Below are positions 28,406 through 37,307 of a stretch of DNA of 64,000 nt, piece by piece. The stretch lies in contig PBQA01000020.1 of assembly GCA_002724925.1 (NCBI GenBank), positions 62,001-126,000 of the forward strand, read 5' to 3'. The stretch is from Oceanospirillaceae bacterium (GTDB taxonomy: Bacteria > Pseudomonadota > Gammaproteobacteria > Pseudomonadales > Oceanobacteraceae). Each line of letters opens with the position of its first letter. Position 1 is the first letter of the stretch. The position numbers and the translations under genes are program-made. Under the pieces are notes generated by a model. It made no database searches. It had not been told where the DNA came from and saw only the letters and a list, made by a program, of their open reading frames with translations.

Positions 28406-31400
28406 ATGCTGAATGCCATCATACGGCTGGCAGTGGAGCGACGCTTCCTGATGCTGGCCTCAAGCTTGTTAGTAATTGCCGCAGGGCTCTGGAGTTATCG
28501 CTATTTAGCCATTGATGCTGTACCGGACATTACCAATGTTCAGGTTCAGATTAATACGGAAGCGCCCGGATACTCCCCCCTCGAAGCCGAGCAACGGGTG
28601 ACATTTCCGGTCGAAACCGCACTCTACGGGCTGCCCCAACTTGAATACACCCGGTCGTTGTCACGCTACGGCCTGTCTCAGGTGACCGTTGTTTTTAAAG
28701 ACGGCACCGATATTTACCACGCACGCAATCTGATCGATGAGCGGCTGGGGCAAATAAGTGGTTCCTTACCTGAAGGGCTGAAGCCGGCCATGGGGCCAAT
28801 CAGTACCGGGCTTGGCGAAATATTCAGTTACACCGTCACAGCCGACAGAGATGCCCGTCAGGCGGACGGCAGCCCGTACGATGCGATGGCCCTGCGCACA
28901 GTGCAGGACTGGATCATCCGGCCGCAGCTGGCTCAGGTGAGCGGCGTTGCTGAAATCAATACCAGCGGTGGTTTCGAAGAGCAGATTCATATCCGCCCGG
29001 ACCCAGCCTTGTTACTGCAACACCAGATCACGGTGCCTCAGTTGGTATCCGCGATCAGGCGCAACAACAGCAACCGAGGCGCAGGCTTCATTGAAATTCA
29101 TGGCGAACAGCAGCTGGTACGAGCCGTCGGTCAACTGACCTCTGTTGATGACCTCCGCGAGACGGTCGTTAAGCGCAACGGCAACGCCATCATCCGCATC
29201 CGTGATCTTGCCGAGGTCACGAAAGGAAAGGAGTTACGCACAGGGGCCGCAACACGCAGAGGTAAAGAAACCGTTCTTGGCAGCGCCATGATGCTGCTGG
29301 GAGAAAATCCGAAGGAAGTCGCAGAGGCGCTTGAATCACGCCTTGAGGATATCGCAGCCAGCCTGCCCGATGGCGTGAGGACCGAAGTCGTTTACAACCG
29401 CACGGATCTGGTTGGCAAAACATTGACGACGGTGAGAACGAACCTGCTCGAGGGCGCTCTTCTGGTCATCCTTGTCCTGTTTATCATGTTGCGCAATCTG
29501 CGCGCGGCACTGATCACGGCCGCGGTCATTCCACTGGCGATGCTGGCAACAGTGACCGGCACGGTTCAGACCGGCGTCTCGGCCAACCTCATGAGCCTGG
29601 GCGCACTGGACTTCGGTTTGATCGTTGACGGCGCCGTTATCATCGTAGAAAACTGCGTCAGGCGTCTGAATGCCAGCCAGTCAGCGCTTAATCTACAGCA
29701 ACGACTTGAGCTGGTGTATTCCGCCACCAGCGAGGTGATTAAGCCGAGCCTCTTCGGGGTCGCCATTATCACTCTGGTGTATATCCCGATCTTCAGCCTC
29801 ACCGGCATCGAGGGCAAAATGTTCCATCCCATGGCGGCGACGGTGGTGATTGCGCTGCTCTCGGCCATGGTGATCAGCATTACACTGGTTCCTGCCGCTA
29901 TTGCGGTTTTTCTGAAGAACCGGCCAGGCACTCAGCACGGCGACGACTCCGATAAGGCGACCCGGCCTTATTACCAGACTCTGTACGAGCGACTTATTCA
30001 GAGGGCGCTTAATGTGCCGGCTGTAATTACCGGCGCAGCGATTCTCCTGGTGGTTGGCTGCCTGCTTCTCAGTACCCGCCTCGGTTCAGAATTCATCCCT
30101 CAGCTGGATGAGGGTGACATTGCGCTGCACGCACTACGTATCCCAGGAACATCTCTACAACAATCGTTAGAGATGCAGGTATTACTTGAGGAACGCCTGC
30201 TTACTTTTCCTGAGGTTGCGACCGTCTTCTCCCGGTTGGGGACGCCTGAGGTGGCAACCGACCCGATGCCGCCCAATGTCGCGGATACGTTTGTTATCCT
30301 CAAACCAAAAGCCCAGTGGCCAGACCCGAGCCTGCACAAAGCTGAGCTGGTAGCGCGGATTGAAGCCAGCGTGCGAGAGCTGCCGGGAAATAACTACGAA
30401 TTCACGCAGCCCATTCAGATGCGCTTCAATGAATTGATCTCAGGCGTGCGCGCCGACCTTGGGGTTAAGGTCTTTGGTGATGATCTGAACCAGCTACTTG
30501 CTTCGGCCAATGAGGTTGCCACGCTTCTTCGCTCTGTAAAAGGCAGTGCCGATGTCCGGGTAGAGCAGGTGACCGGGCTTCCTGTACTGACTCTGCACCC
30601 CGACCGTCTGCAATTGGCGGCCTATGGACTGACCGTTGACGACGTTCAGTCACTGTTGTCGACCGCCATCGGCGGACAGTCTGCAGGACAGATCTATCGT
30701 GGCGACCAGAGCATTCCTCTCGTCGTCAGATTTCCCGACGCTCTTCGCCAGAACTCAGACCTGATTAAAGCACTGCCTGTACCTTTGGCGGATGGCGGGT
30801 TTGTACCGCTGAGCGAAGTCGCTGACATCAAACTCGCTCCCGCCCCTGCGCAGATCAGTCGTGAGAATGGTAAACGACGTATTGTCGTTACTGCCAATGT
30901 ACGCGGTCGTGATCTCGGCAGTTTCGTAGAAGAGGTCCGCCGGAGAGCGGCCTCAGAAGTCAACTTACCCAGCGGCTACTGGCTCGAATACGGCGGCACC
31001 TTCGAGCAACTCCAGTCAGCACAGGCACGACTAACCTGGATAGTACCTGCCACTCTGGCATTGATTCTGTTTATGCTGATATCAGCCTTCGGCAACCTGC
31101 GCGACGCTCTGATCATCTTCAGCGGTGTGCCTCTGGCCTTAACCGGGGGAATACTCTTTCTTTGGTTAAGAGGGATGCCAATGTCGATTTCAGCGGCGGT
31201 GGGCTTTATCGCACTGTCCGGCATATCGGTATTGAACGGCCTCGTCATGCTGACCTTTATTCGCCAGCTCCGGGATAATGGCCACGACTTGCGTGACGCC
31301 GTAATCCAGGGGGCAACCATGCGGCTGCGGCCGGTATTGATGACCGCGTTCGTTGCAGGGCTTGGGTTCGTCCCTATGGCGTTAAATACCGGGATAGGCG

Positions 31401-31534
31401 CAGAAGTTCAGCGACCACTCGCCACTGTGGTGATTGGTGGCATACTGACAGCAACGACCCTGACTCTGCTCGTTGTGCCGGTACTGTATTACTGGCTGAA
31501 CCAGCGAGGTTCTACAGAATCCAACCCGGCCTGA
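28406..31534 (+). CDS. czcA: CzcA-like heavy-metal RND efflux pump
   Basis: Proton-driven inner-membrane pump, 1042 residues, with twelve membrane helices and two large periplasmic loops. The TM4 motif DFGLIVDGAVIIVEN (from residue 402) fits the HME1 class defined for Zn/Co/Cd pumps (DFGxxxDGAxxxVEN), rather than the Cu/Ag class. The start has AAGGAGG upstream. It follows czcB by nine bases and is closed by a terminator. Substrates are inferred from the motif. Confidence 0.93.
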   Translation: MLNAIIRLAVERRFLMLASSLLVIAAGLWSYRYLAIDAVPDITNVQVQINTEAPGYSPLEAEQRVTFPVETALYGLPQLEYTRSLSRYGLSQVTVVFKDGTDIYHARNLIDERLGQISGSLPEGLKPAMGPISTGLGEIFSYTVTADRDARQADGSPYDAMALRTVQDWIIRPQLAQVSGVAEINTSGGFEEQIHIRPDPALLLQHQITVPQLVSAIRRNNSNRGAGFIEIHGEQQLVRAVGQLTSVDDLRETVVKRNGNAIIRIRDLAEVTKGKELRTGAATRRGKETVLGSAMMLLGENPKEVAEALESRLEDIAASLPDGVRTEVVYNRTDLVGKTLTTVRTNLLEGALLVILVLFIMLRNLRAALITAAVIPLAMLATVTGTVQTGVSANLMSLGALDFGLIVDGAVIIVENCVRRLNASQSALNLQQRLELVYSATSEVIKPSLFGVAIITLVYIPIFSLTGIEGKMFHPMAATVVIALLSAMVISITLVPAAIAVFLKNRPGTQHGDDSDKATRPYYQTLYERLIQRALNVPAVITGAAILLVVGCLLLSTRLGSEFIPQLDEGDIALHALRIPGTSLQQSLEMQVLLEERLLTFPEVATVFSRLGTPEVATDPMPPNVADTFVILKPKAQWPDPSLHKAELVARIEASVRELPGNNYEFTQPIQMRFNELISGVRADLGVKVFGDDLNQLLASANEVATLLRSVKGSADVRVEQVTGLPVLTLHPDRLQLAAYGLTVDDVQSLLSTAIGGQSAGQIYRGDQSIPLVVRFPDALRQNSDLIKALPVPLADGGFVPLSEVADIKLAPAPAQISRENGKRRIVVTANVRGRDLGSFVEEVRRRAASEVNLPSGYWLEYGGTFEQLQSAQARLTWIVPATLALILFMLISAFGNLRDALIIFSGVPLALTGGILFLWLRGMPMSISAAVGFIALSGISVLNGLVMLTFIRQLRDNGHDLRDAVIQGATMRLRPVLMTAFVAGLGFVPMALNTGIGAEVQRPLATVVIGGILTATTLTLLVVPVLYYWLNQRGSTESNPA

Positions 31535-31544
31535 GAATGGCAAT

Positions 31545-31571
31545 AAAAAAGGGGCCAGTGGCCCCTTCTTT
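31545..31571. terminator. Bidirectional terminator after czcA
   Basis: Stem GGGGCC (31551-31556) / GGCCCC (31560-31565) with loop AGT, an A-run before and a T-rich run after. Serves czcA and the facing usp gene. Confidence 0.87.
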
Positions 31572-31591
31572 TCTTTCATGTCACTGCTGCC

Positions 31592-32446
31592 TTATCGCAA
31601 GAGCAATAGCGGCACCTTGCTATGACTGACCATATTGCGGGTGTGCGAACCCACGAAAAACTGACGGATACGCGAGTGACCATAGGCTCCCATCACGATC
31701 AGATCAATCTGATGCCGGAACTGGTAGTCATTGAGAATCGACAGTACATCGCCCTCGCACTGACGCGTGACCACTTTAAAACCGGCTTTTTCAAGACGCT
31801 CATGCGCTGTCGTAAACTTCGCGACGTGCTCAGCGTCCGTGTGATTAACCATCACCAGATGGCACTCTGCTTCTTTCAACAGTGGACTGTCAGCGTACGC
31901 ATCTAGCGCACGCTCGACCGCCTCACTGCCGTCGTAAGCCACCATAAAACGAGTCGGAGTGCGGAAGGATACACCTGTGGTAATCAATACAGGACAAGCC
32001 ACTGAACGAAGCACCGTCTCCAGCTGGCTACCCAGCGTCGCGACCGTCGGGTCCGGATGGTCCTCGCCCTGACGCCCCATCACCAGAACACGGGTATCGT
32101 CAGCAAGTGACAGGACTTCTTCTGACAGACGACCATGACGCTGTTGAACGCTGCAGTCCTGAGCACCATGCTCTTTCGCCCGTTTTTCAGCAGACTCAAG
32201 CATGATGCGGCTACTTTCTATAGCCAGCTTAGCGCGCTGAGCATCCAGCTCAGTGAGCTGCTCCAGTAAATGCTCACGGCTACCAAAGCCAATACTGCCA
32301 CTCAGATCAGCCGCATTTTTATCGACCTTTTCAAGAGTGTGCAGCAGCGTCAGCGGTTGCTGCAATCGCTGGCTGACCCAGGAAGCAGCGTCAACGACGG
32401 CCATTGCACCCGGGGAGGCATCGATACATGCCGTAATCTGTTTCAT
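31592..32446 (-). CDS. Tandem-domain universal stress protein (UspA family)
   Basis: 284 residues made of two Usp folds (about 1-140 and 145-284). The second has the ATP-binding motif G-x2-G-x9-G-S in GAYGHSRIRQFFVGS; the first has a related but altered version (GRQGEDHPDP...LGS). Such proteins bind ATP and aid stress survival. Upstream on the same strand lies the SulP transporter, about 70 bases away, so they may be co-transcribed. Confidence 0.88.
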   Translation of the reverse strand: MKQITACIDASPGAMAVVDAASWVSQRLQQPLTLLHTLEKVDKNAADLSGSIGFGSREHLLEQLTELDAQRAKLAIESSRIMLESAEKRAKEHGAQDCSVQQRHGRLSEEVLSLADDTRVLVMGRQGEDHPDPTVATLGSQLETVLRSVACPVLITTGVSFRTPTRFMVAYDGSEAVERALDAYADSPLLKEAECHLVMVNHTDAEHVAKFTTAHERLEKAGFKVVTRQCEGDVLSILNDYQFRHQIDLIVMGAYGHSRIRQFFVGSHTRNMVSHSKVPLLLLR

Positions 32447-32518
32447 CGTTACTCCTTATCACTCTCTTTCGACAGCAAAACCAAGGCGTTCTACCTATCC
32501 ATTGTTGATGGCAGTCTG

Positions 32519-34006
32519 TTAATGACCAGCCATCATTTTTTCGACTTCTTCCGGCTTATCATGCACACCGAAGCGGTCGACAATCGTAGCGCTGGCTTCA
32601 TTCATACCGAGCAGCTCAACCTCTGCACCTTCGCGGCGGAACTTAATCACCACCTTATCCAATGCAGATACTGACGTAATATCCCAGAAGTGGGCATGCG
32701 TCAGATCAATAGTTACCTTAGAGACCGCTTCACGGAAATCGAATGACTTACTGAAGGCATCCGATGACGCAAAGAACACCTGACCGATCACGTTATAAGT
32801 GCGTTCACCCGGTGCATCCCGCTCGCTTTTAACTACCATAAAGCGGCCAATTTTGTTCGCAAAGAACAACGATGCCAGAAGGACACCAACGAGTACACCC
32901 AGTGCCAGATTGTGCGTCGCGACAACCACAGACACTGTGGCCAGCATCACAATATTGGTCGACATCGGGTGCTTCTTCAGGTTGATCACAGACTCCCAGG
33001 AGAAGGTACCGATAGACACCATAATCATGACAGCAACCAGAGCCGCCATCGGTATCTGCCCGATCCATTCATCCAGAAAGACCACCATGATCAGCAGGAA
33101 CAAGCCTGCGATAAAGGTCGACAGACGACCACGACCACCCGACTTAACATTGATAATCGACTGACCAATCATGGCGCAGCCCGCCATGCCGCCCAGCAAA
33201 GAAGAACCAATATTGGCCACACCCTGCCCCTTACATTCGCGGTTTTTATCGCTCTCGGTATCCGTTAGTTCGTCAACGATGGTGGCTGTCATCATGGATT
33301 CCAGCAGACCTACGGCGGCTAACGCGGCGGAGTATGGAAGAATGATCCACAGCGTCTCCAGCGTCAGCGGCACGTCTGGCCAGAGGAAAATTGGCAGGGT
33401 ATCCGGCAGCTCTCCCATGTCGGCAACCGTGCGAACATCGATACCAAAATACATAGATACCGCGGTGATCGTCAGAATGCAGACCAGTGGCGACGGCAGC
33501 CAGCTGCCGACTTTAGGCACATACGGAAACAGATAAATAATGCCGAGACCCGCGGCCGTCATAGCGTACACATGCCAGGTCACGTTCGTGAGTTCAGGCA
33601 ACTGCGCCATAAAAATCAGAATCGCCAGAGCGTTCACAAAGCCCGTGACCACCGACCGCGAGACGAAACGCATCAGGTCACCGAGCTTTAAGAACCCGGC
33701 CACAATCTGAATGACACCACACAATAATGAGGCCGCAAGCAGATACTGCAGACCATGCTCTTTCACCAGAGTGACCATCAACAGAGCCATGGCACCGGTA
33801 GCTGCTGAAATCATCCCCGGGCGACCGCCGACAATGGCGATAATCACAGCAATACAAAAAGACGCGTACAGCCCCACCTTAGGGTCAACACCGGCAATAA
33901 TAGAAAAGGCAATCGCCTCAGGGATAAGCGCCAGGGCAACAACAGTACCCGACAGGAAGTCACCGCGAATGTTCGAAAACCACTCACGCTTCAGAGTATT
34001 CAACAT
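32519..34006 (-). CDS. SulP-family inorganic anion transporter
   Basis: Membrane transporter with a sulfate-transporter core (about 20-380; [26 protein letters not shown] spans TM1, quoted here only as [15 protein letters not shown]) and a C-terminal STAS domain (about 390-490; [20 protein letters not shown]). SulP proteins move sulfate, bicarbonate or other anions. I chose ATG 34006 ([10 protein letters not shown]); a GTG at 34039 is also in frame. No carbonic anhydrase is adjacent, so the substrate is undecided. Confidence 0.88.
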   Translation of the reverse strand: MLNTLKREWFSNIRGDFLSGTVVALALIPEAIAFSIIAGVDPKVGLYASFCIAVIIAIVGGRPGMISAATGAMALLMVTLVKEHGLQYLLAASLLCGVIQIVAGFLKLGDLMRFVSRSVVTGFVNALAILIFMAQLPELTNVTWHVYAMTAAGLGIIYLFPYVPKVGSWLPSPLVCILTITAVSMYFGIDVRTVADMGELPDTLPIFLWPDVPLTLETLWIILPYSAALAAVGLLESMMTATIVDELTDTESDKNRECKGQGVANIGSSLLGGMAGCAMIGQSIINVKSGGRGRLSTFIAGLFLLIMVVFLDEWIGQIPMAALVAVMIMVSIGTFSWESVINLKKHPMSTNIVMLATVSVVVATHNLALGVLVGVLLASLFFANKIGRFMVVKSERDAPGERTYNVIGQVFFASSDAFSKSFDFREAVSKVTIDLTHAHFWDITSVSALDKVVIKFRREGAEVELLGMNEASATIVDRFGVHDKPEEVEKMMAGH

Positions 34007-34133
34007 AAGTAACTGCTCACTTACTAATAAGACACGCACCCGAAGAACTCAGGCGGAAAAGCCGGCATTGTACAGAGCTTGATCAGTGGGGCAACTCGCA
34101 ACGAAGAAGAGACAGAAAGCCAAACACAAAAAA

Positions 34134-34161
34134 GCCAGCTTACCGCCCCTGGTAAGCTGGC
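34134..34161 (-). terminator. Terminator of the DUF6160-like gene
   Basis: Perfect 11-bp stem GCCAGCTTACC (34134-34144) / GGTAAGCTGGC (34151-34161), followed on the minus strand by a run of T. Confidence 0.88.
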
Positions 34162-34183
34162 AAAACCCACTGAGTGGAGGGTT

Positions 34184-35023
34184 TCAGTGGCCGTAAATTT
34201 TCAGGCTGCCGCCAACCATGTTGAGGTTGTCGACTTTCATTGAACCGATTGATCGCCCACCGACCTGAATTGACCCGACAGTGATATCGGCATTCATCCC
34301 GATATTGTCTATGGCAAGTGCACCACCGCCCTGCATATTCTCCCCACTGTAAATATCCGCTTCGATAACGGCATTGGCGCTTAGCAGGTTCGGGTTATCG
34401 TCATAATCAGAACGGGTCATACGAAAGTCACGGATGCCGAGCCCCAGTGCTGGCATATCGAAATCCATATCATCAATACCCATCCTGAGATCAATATGCA
34501 GCTTGTCGGCGCCAAGATCGTCATCATGACCGATGGTGGCCCAAAGCTGAGTGAATATGCCATCCAGTTTGAAATTATCGATCAGGGTAAAGTTCAGATC
34601 CCCATCGGCGTCACGAATCTCCCAGGCCTGGGTACGGATACTGAAATCCACCGGCGCCGCATAGCCTACTGGATAGAACTTCAGGGAGAGTTCACCTGCC
34701 TCTGATATATCAATATCAAGCTTCAGATCATCAAGTAGCGGAGAGACATTCTGGATAAAAGGTGTGCCACCGTTCGCCGCTGTGTAACCTTCAACAAACA
34801 GGTCGTCGCGGTCAGCACCGCCCAGAAATATCTCGGTAATCGCAAGAGAGCCTTCGTCTGTGTAGACGATCTCACCGATGTCCATCTGAGCTTCCATTTC
34901 AATGGTAATACCGGACTGCCCGGATACGGTGCTCATGGCGTATTCATCAAGAGATTGCAATTCAGCCAGAGCTGATAGTGGTAGCGTGAGTGCCACCAGA
35001 CTTACAGTTGGTTTTATTATCAT
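34184..35023 (-). CDS. DUF6160 (FilA-like) secreted protein
   Basis: A secreted protein of about 279 residues: signal peptide to ALA (about 20), then LQSLDEYAMSTVSGQSGITI, the conserved N-terminal motif of DUF6160/FilA proteins, and a beta-rich acidic body. FilA is annotated in Acinetobacter as a putative pilus assembly protein, but no pilus genes are nearby. ATG 35023 has AGGGATAAG upstream. Stands alone, with its own terminator. Function unknown. Confidence 0.6.
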   Translation of the reverse strand: MIIKPTVSLVALTLPLSALAELQSLDEYAMSTVSGQSGITIEMEAQMDIGEIVYTDEGSLAITEIFLGGADRDDLFVEGYTAANGGTPFIQNVSPLLDDLKLDIDISEAGELSLKFYPVGYAAPVDFSIRTQAWEIRDADGDLNFTLIDNFKLDGIFTQLWATIGHDDDLGADKLHIDLRMGIDDMDFDMPALGLGIRDFRMTRSDYDDNPNLLSANAVIEADIYSGENMQGGGALAIDNIGMNADITVGSIQVGGRSIGSMKVDNLNMVGGSLKIYGH

Positions 35024-35262
35024 TATTCTTATCCCTGCATCGTTCGCGAGAATAAGCCAGTACCGCATCCCTCTGGCTACTGTTGCAGGTACCAGAATAT
35101 GCCCCGTTGAAATGCCTCGCCAACGAGTTTAGTCAGGTCGCGCCAAAGTGACCCGATAAGATAACAAAAGCCTCTACATGGCCCGTTTTACTGTATTGAT
35201 CTTCACCTGACACTGCCCCGGGCGTCAGCTATCATCGCGGAACGACATCCGAGGCTCTCCTT

Positions 35263-36120
35263 TTGCTGCTCTTATTTACAAAGATACTGGTTACGTTTCT
35301 AACGGTCGTTATGCTGGCTGTCGTAGCACGACGCTATGGCCCGGCATGGGCAGGTGTACTGGCAGGCTTTCCGCTGGGTAGCGCCATTACTCTGTACTTT
35401 ATGGGGTTTGAACTGGGCTCTGATTTCGCAGCAGAAGGAGCGACATATACCCTGATTGGTCTGACCGGCAGCCTGGCGTTGGCTACCAGCTATCTGTATG
35501 CCAGCCGTCGCTGGCATCGTCCAAGGCACGTTCTGATACCCGCGACGATAGCACTGGGGGCATTTCTCGCAACGGTCACGCCGCTGCAGTACTGGAACGC
35601 CAACTGGTGGCAGAATGCACTGATTATTCTGGCTCTGATCGCCATAGCAAGCCGGCTTCTCCGGTCTGTACCTGACGCCAAAGTCGCACTGAACAGTGAC
35701 AACCTCTGGCAACGTCCGGCACCAGCGATTCTGTTCCGTGCGGTCATGGCAACCATCAGCGTACTGGGAATTACCGCGATAGCACACTGGCTGTCCCCCT
35801 CACAGGCAGGCTTATTAGCAGCGTTTCCTGTCAGCTTTTTTCCGACACTGATCGTATTGCAGTTAAGCTACGGCGCACCGGTCGTCGCTGCCACGGTCAA
35901 GCAGTACCCCGCAGGGCTGGTCTCTATGGTGATCTACGTAGCATCAGTCACTCAGATATACCCAATTCTGGGGCTCCAACTGGGCACTGCCGCTGCACTT
36001 CTGATTGCGACCTTATACCTCTTGGGGTACGCGTTGGTTAAGTTCCGTCTGAAGCGCGCGCCGTCCTCTGCGATGAACAGTGGAAGTATTAACCAAGCAT
36101 CAGAAAATGGAGCGGACTAG
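35263..36120 (+). CDS. Polytopic membrane protein with internal duplication
   Basis: 285 residues, about eight hydrophobic helices. Two halves share a motif: AGVLAGFPLGSAITLYFM (about 33-50) and AGLLAAFPVSFFPTLIVL (about 182-199), so it looks like an inverted or tandem duplication of a four-helix unit, common in small transporters. The likely start is TTG at 35263, with GAGG eight bases upstream. The C-terminal 30 residues are polar. I do not recognise a named family. The stop lies inside the inverted repeat in front of vapB. Confidence 0.7.
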   Translation: MLLLFTKILVTFLTVVMLAVVARRYGPAWAGVLAGFPLGSAITLYFMGFELGSDFAAEGATYTLIGLTGSLALATSYLYASRRWHRPRHVLIPATIALGAFLATVTPLQYWNANWWQNALIILALIAIASRLLRSVPDAKVALNSDNLWQRPAPAILFRAVMATISVLGITAIAHWLSPSQAGLLAAFPVSFFPTLIVLQLSYGAPVVAATVKQYPAGLVSMVIYVASVTQIYPILGLQLGTAAALLIATLYLLGYALVKFRLKRAPSSAMNSGSINQASENGAD

Positions 36121-36148
36121 GTATATGTTATTGACATATACCTAGTCC
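36114..36148. promoter_or_regulatory. Perfect 14-bp inverted repeat, VapBC operator
   Basis: Arms GGACTAGGTATATG (36114-36127) and CATATACCTAGTCC (36135-36148) around a 7-nt loop, overlapping the stop codon of the upstream gene. The -35 box of the vap promoter lies in its loop and right arm, as expected for a self-repressed toxin-antitoxin operon. Confidence 0.75.
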
Positions 36149-36159
36149 ACTATCATATT
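36131..36159 (+). promoter_or_regulatory. Promoter of vapBC
   Basis: A perfect -35 TTGACA (36131-36136), 17-bp spacer and CATATT (36154-36159, four of six to consensus). Confidence 0.65.
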
Positions 36160-36193
36160 AACTAAATCAACCTTCTGTTTAGTGAGGCTAGTT

Positions 36194-36424
36194 ATGGCAG
36201 AAGCATCCATATTTTCGAACAACAAGAATCAAGCGATACGAATTCCGCGAGCACTTGAGTTTGCAGACGGTGTGAAAAAGGTGAATATCTTTTCTGTCGG
36301 GAATGCACTCATCATAACCCCCGTTGGTGAGAGCTGGGATAGTTGGTTTGAGGGGTTGCGCGCCACGGATGACTTTATGATTGAACGAGAGCAACCGGAC
36401 GAACAAACGCGTGAGAACTTCTGA
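36194..36424 (+). CDS. vapB: VapB/VagC-type antitoxin
   Basis: A 76-residue antitoxin with an N-terminal AbrB/SpoVT-like swapped-hairpin DNA-binding domain (IFSNNKNQAIRIPRALEF is typical of VagC). The C-terminal tail (about 50-76) would wrap the toxin. ATG 36194 follows GAGG; the in-frame GTG at 36182 is less likely. Its TGA overlaps the vapC ATG (TGATG), so translation is coupled. Confidence 0.9.
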   Translation: MAEASIFSNNKNQAIRIPRALEFADGVKKVNIFSVGNALIITPVGESWDSWFEGLRATDDFMIEREQPDEQTRENF

Positions 36425-36822
36425 TGATTAAGTATCTGCTCGATACTAATATCGTGATCTACGCGATCAAAAATAGACCTGAGCAGGTCCGGGAGAAATT
36501 CAATACGCATGATGGGCAGATGGCAATTTCCTCTGTCACCCTGATGGAATTGTTATACGGTGCGGAAAAATCCACCAACCCTGAACGTAACCTGAAAGTT
36601 GTCGAGTCGTTTGCGAGCCGACTGGAAGTTCTGGACTTTGGCGCACACGCTGCACAGCACACGGGGCAAATCCGCGCTGAACTTGCTCGTAGCGGACGCC
36701 CTATCGGCCCGTACGATCAAATGATCGCAGGCCATGCCCGCTCACTCGGTCTTATTGTAGTGACCAATAACGAACGCGAGTTTCAACGGGTTTCTGGTCT
36801 ACGGGCCGAAAACTGGGTTTAG
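36424..36822 (+). CDS. vapC: VapC-type PIN-domain ribonuclease toxin
   Basis: 132-residue PIN nuclease. Acidic metal-binding residues are seen in LLDTNI (D7), MELLYG and PYDQMIAGHAR, followed by VTNNEREF. Such toxins cut tRNA-fMet or other structured RNAs; the target here is unknown. Complete and apparently intact. Next to an accessory membrane gene and in front of trkH, which suggests an insertion at the edge of the conserved block. Confidence 0.93.
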   Translation: MIKYLLDTNIVIYAIKNRPEQVREKFNTHDGQMAISSVTLMELLYGAEKSTNPERNLKVVESFASRLEVLDFGAHAAQHTGQIRAELARSGRPIGPYDQMIAGHARSLGLIVVTNNEREFQRVSGLRAENWV

Positions 36823-36834
36823 CCTCCCAGTTCA

Positions 36835-37284
36835 TTACCGCTTCACAAGCGGCGCCCCCTCAAGAAACCTTTCAATCTCGGATGCCATAAGATTGCGGAA
36901 GTAGAAACTGAATTCCTTTCCATCGCGCCCGTAGAAAATCAAACAACAGTTATAACCGACCTGACTGATAACCATTTCAACCTTGAATGCTTGCCACTCA
37001 CTCCACCTGCCAGTCCAACTCTTTTCTCCGCGAATGACCCGGAGTCTCTCTCGATCAAACTCAATCGATTCCTTATGCGACTTCGGAAATAAGCCGAAAG
37101 GTAGCCACCAGTAAACCGTCAAAAGAAGAGCAGACATAGCAAAGTAAATCTGCCCCTTCAGATCAGACAAACTCCAACCTAGCTCGATATAGGCTGAAGT
37201 AAGTAAGACAAAAGGGACGAGAGCAACGATTGGAATAAACAGACGCTGATTACTGACGCGTTGTAGCTTATTTTCAGAAGACAT
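36835..37284 (-). CDS. Hypothetical small membrane protein (two TM)
   Basis: 149 residues with two membrane helices (about 14-35 and 46-66) and a soluble C-terminal domain with a PH-like pattern (SIEFDRERLRVIRGEKSW, then FKVEMVISQVGYNCCLIFY). I chose ATG 37284 (MSSENKL) with AGGG upstream; the longer frame to 37395 runs into trkH. Convergent with vapC, 12 bases apart, and 23 bases downstream of trkH. No family recognised. Confidence 0.6.
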   Translation of the reverse strand: MSSENKLQRVSNQRLFIPIVALVPFVLLTSAYIELGWSLSDLKGQIYFAMSALLLTVYWWLPFGLFPKSHKESIEFDRERLRVIRGEKSWTGRWSEWQAFKVEMVISQVGYNCCLIFYGRDGKEFSFYFRNLMASEIERFLEGAPLVKR

Positions 37285-37307
37285 ATCCCTGTCGATAATC
37301 CTCAATA

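Noticed and set aside
36114-36148. Palindrome as a plain intrinsic terminator
   Set aside because: No T-run follows on either strand, and it contains a perfect -35 box for vapBC.
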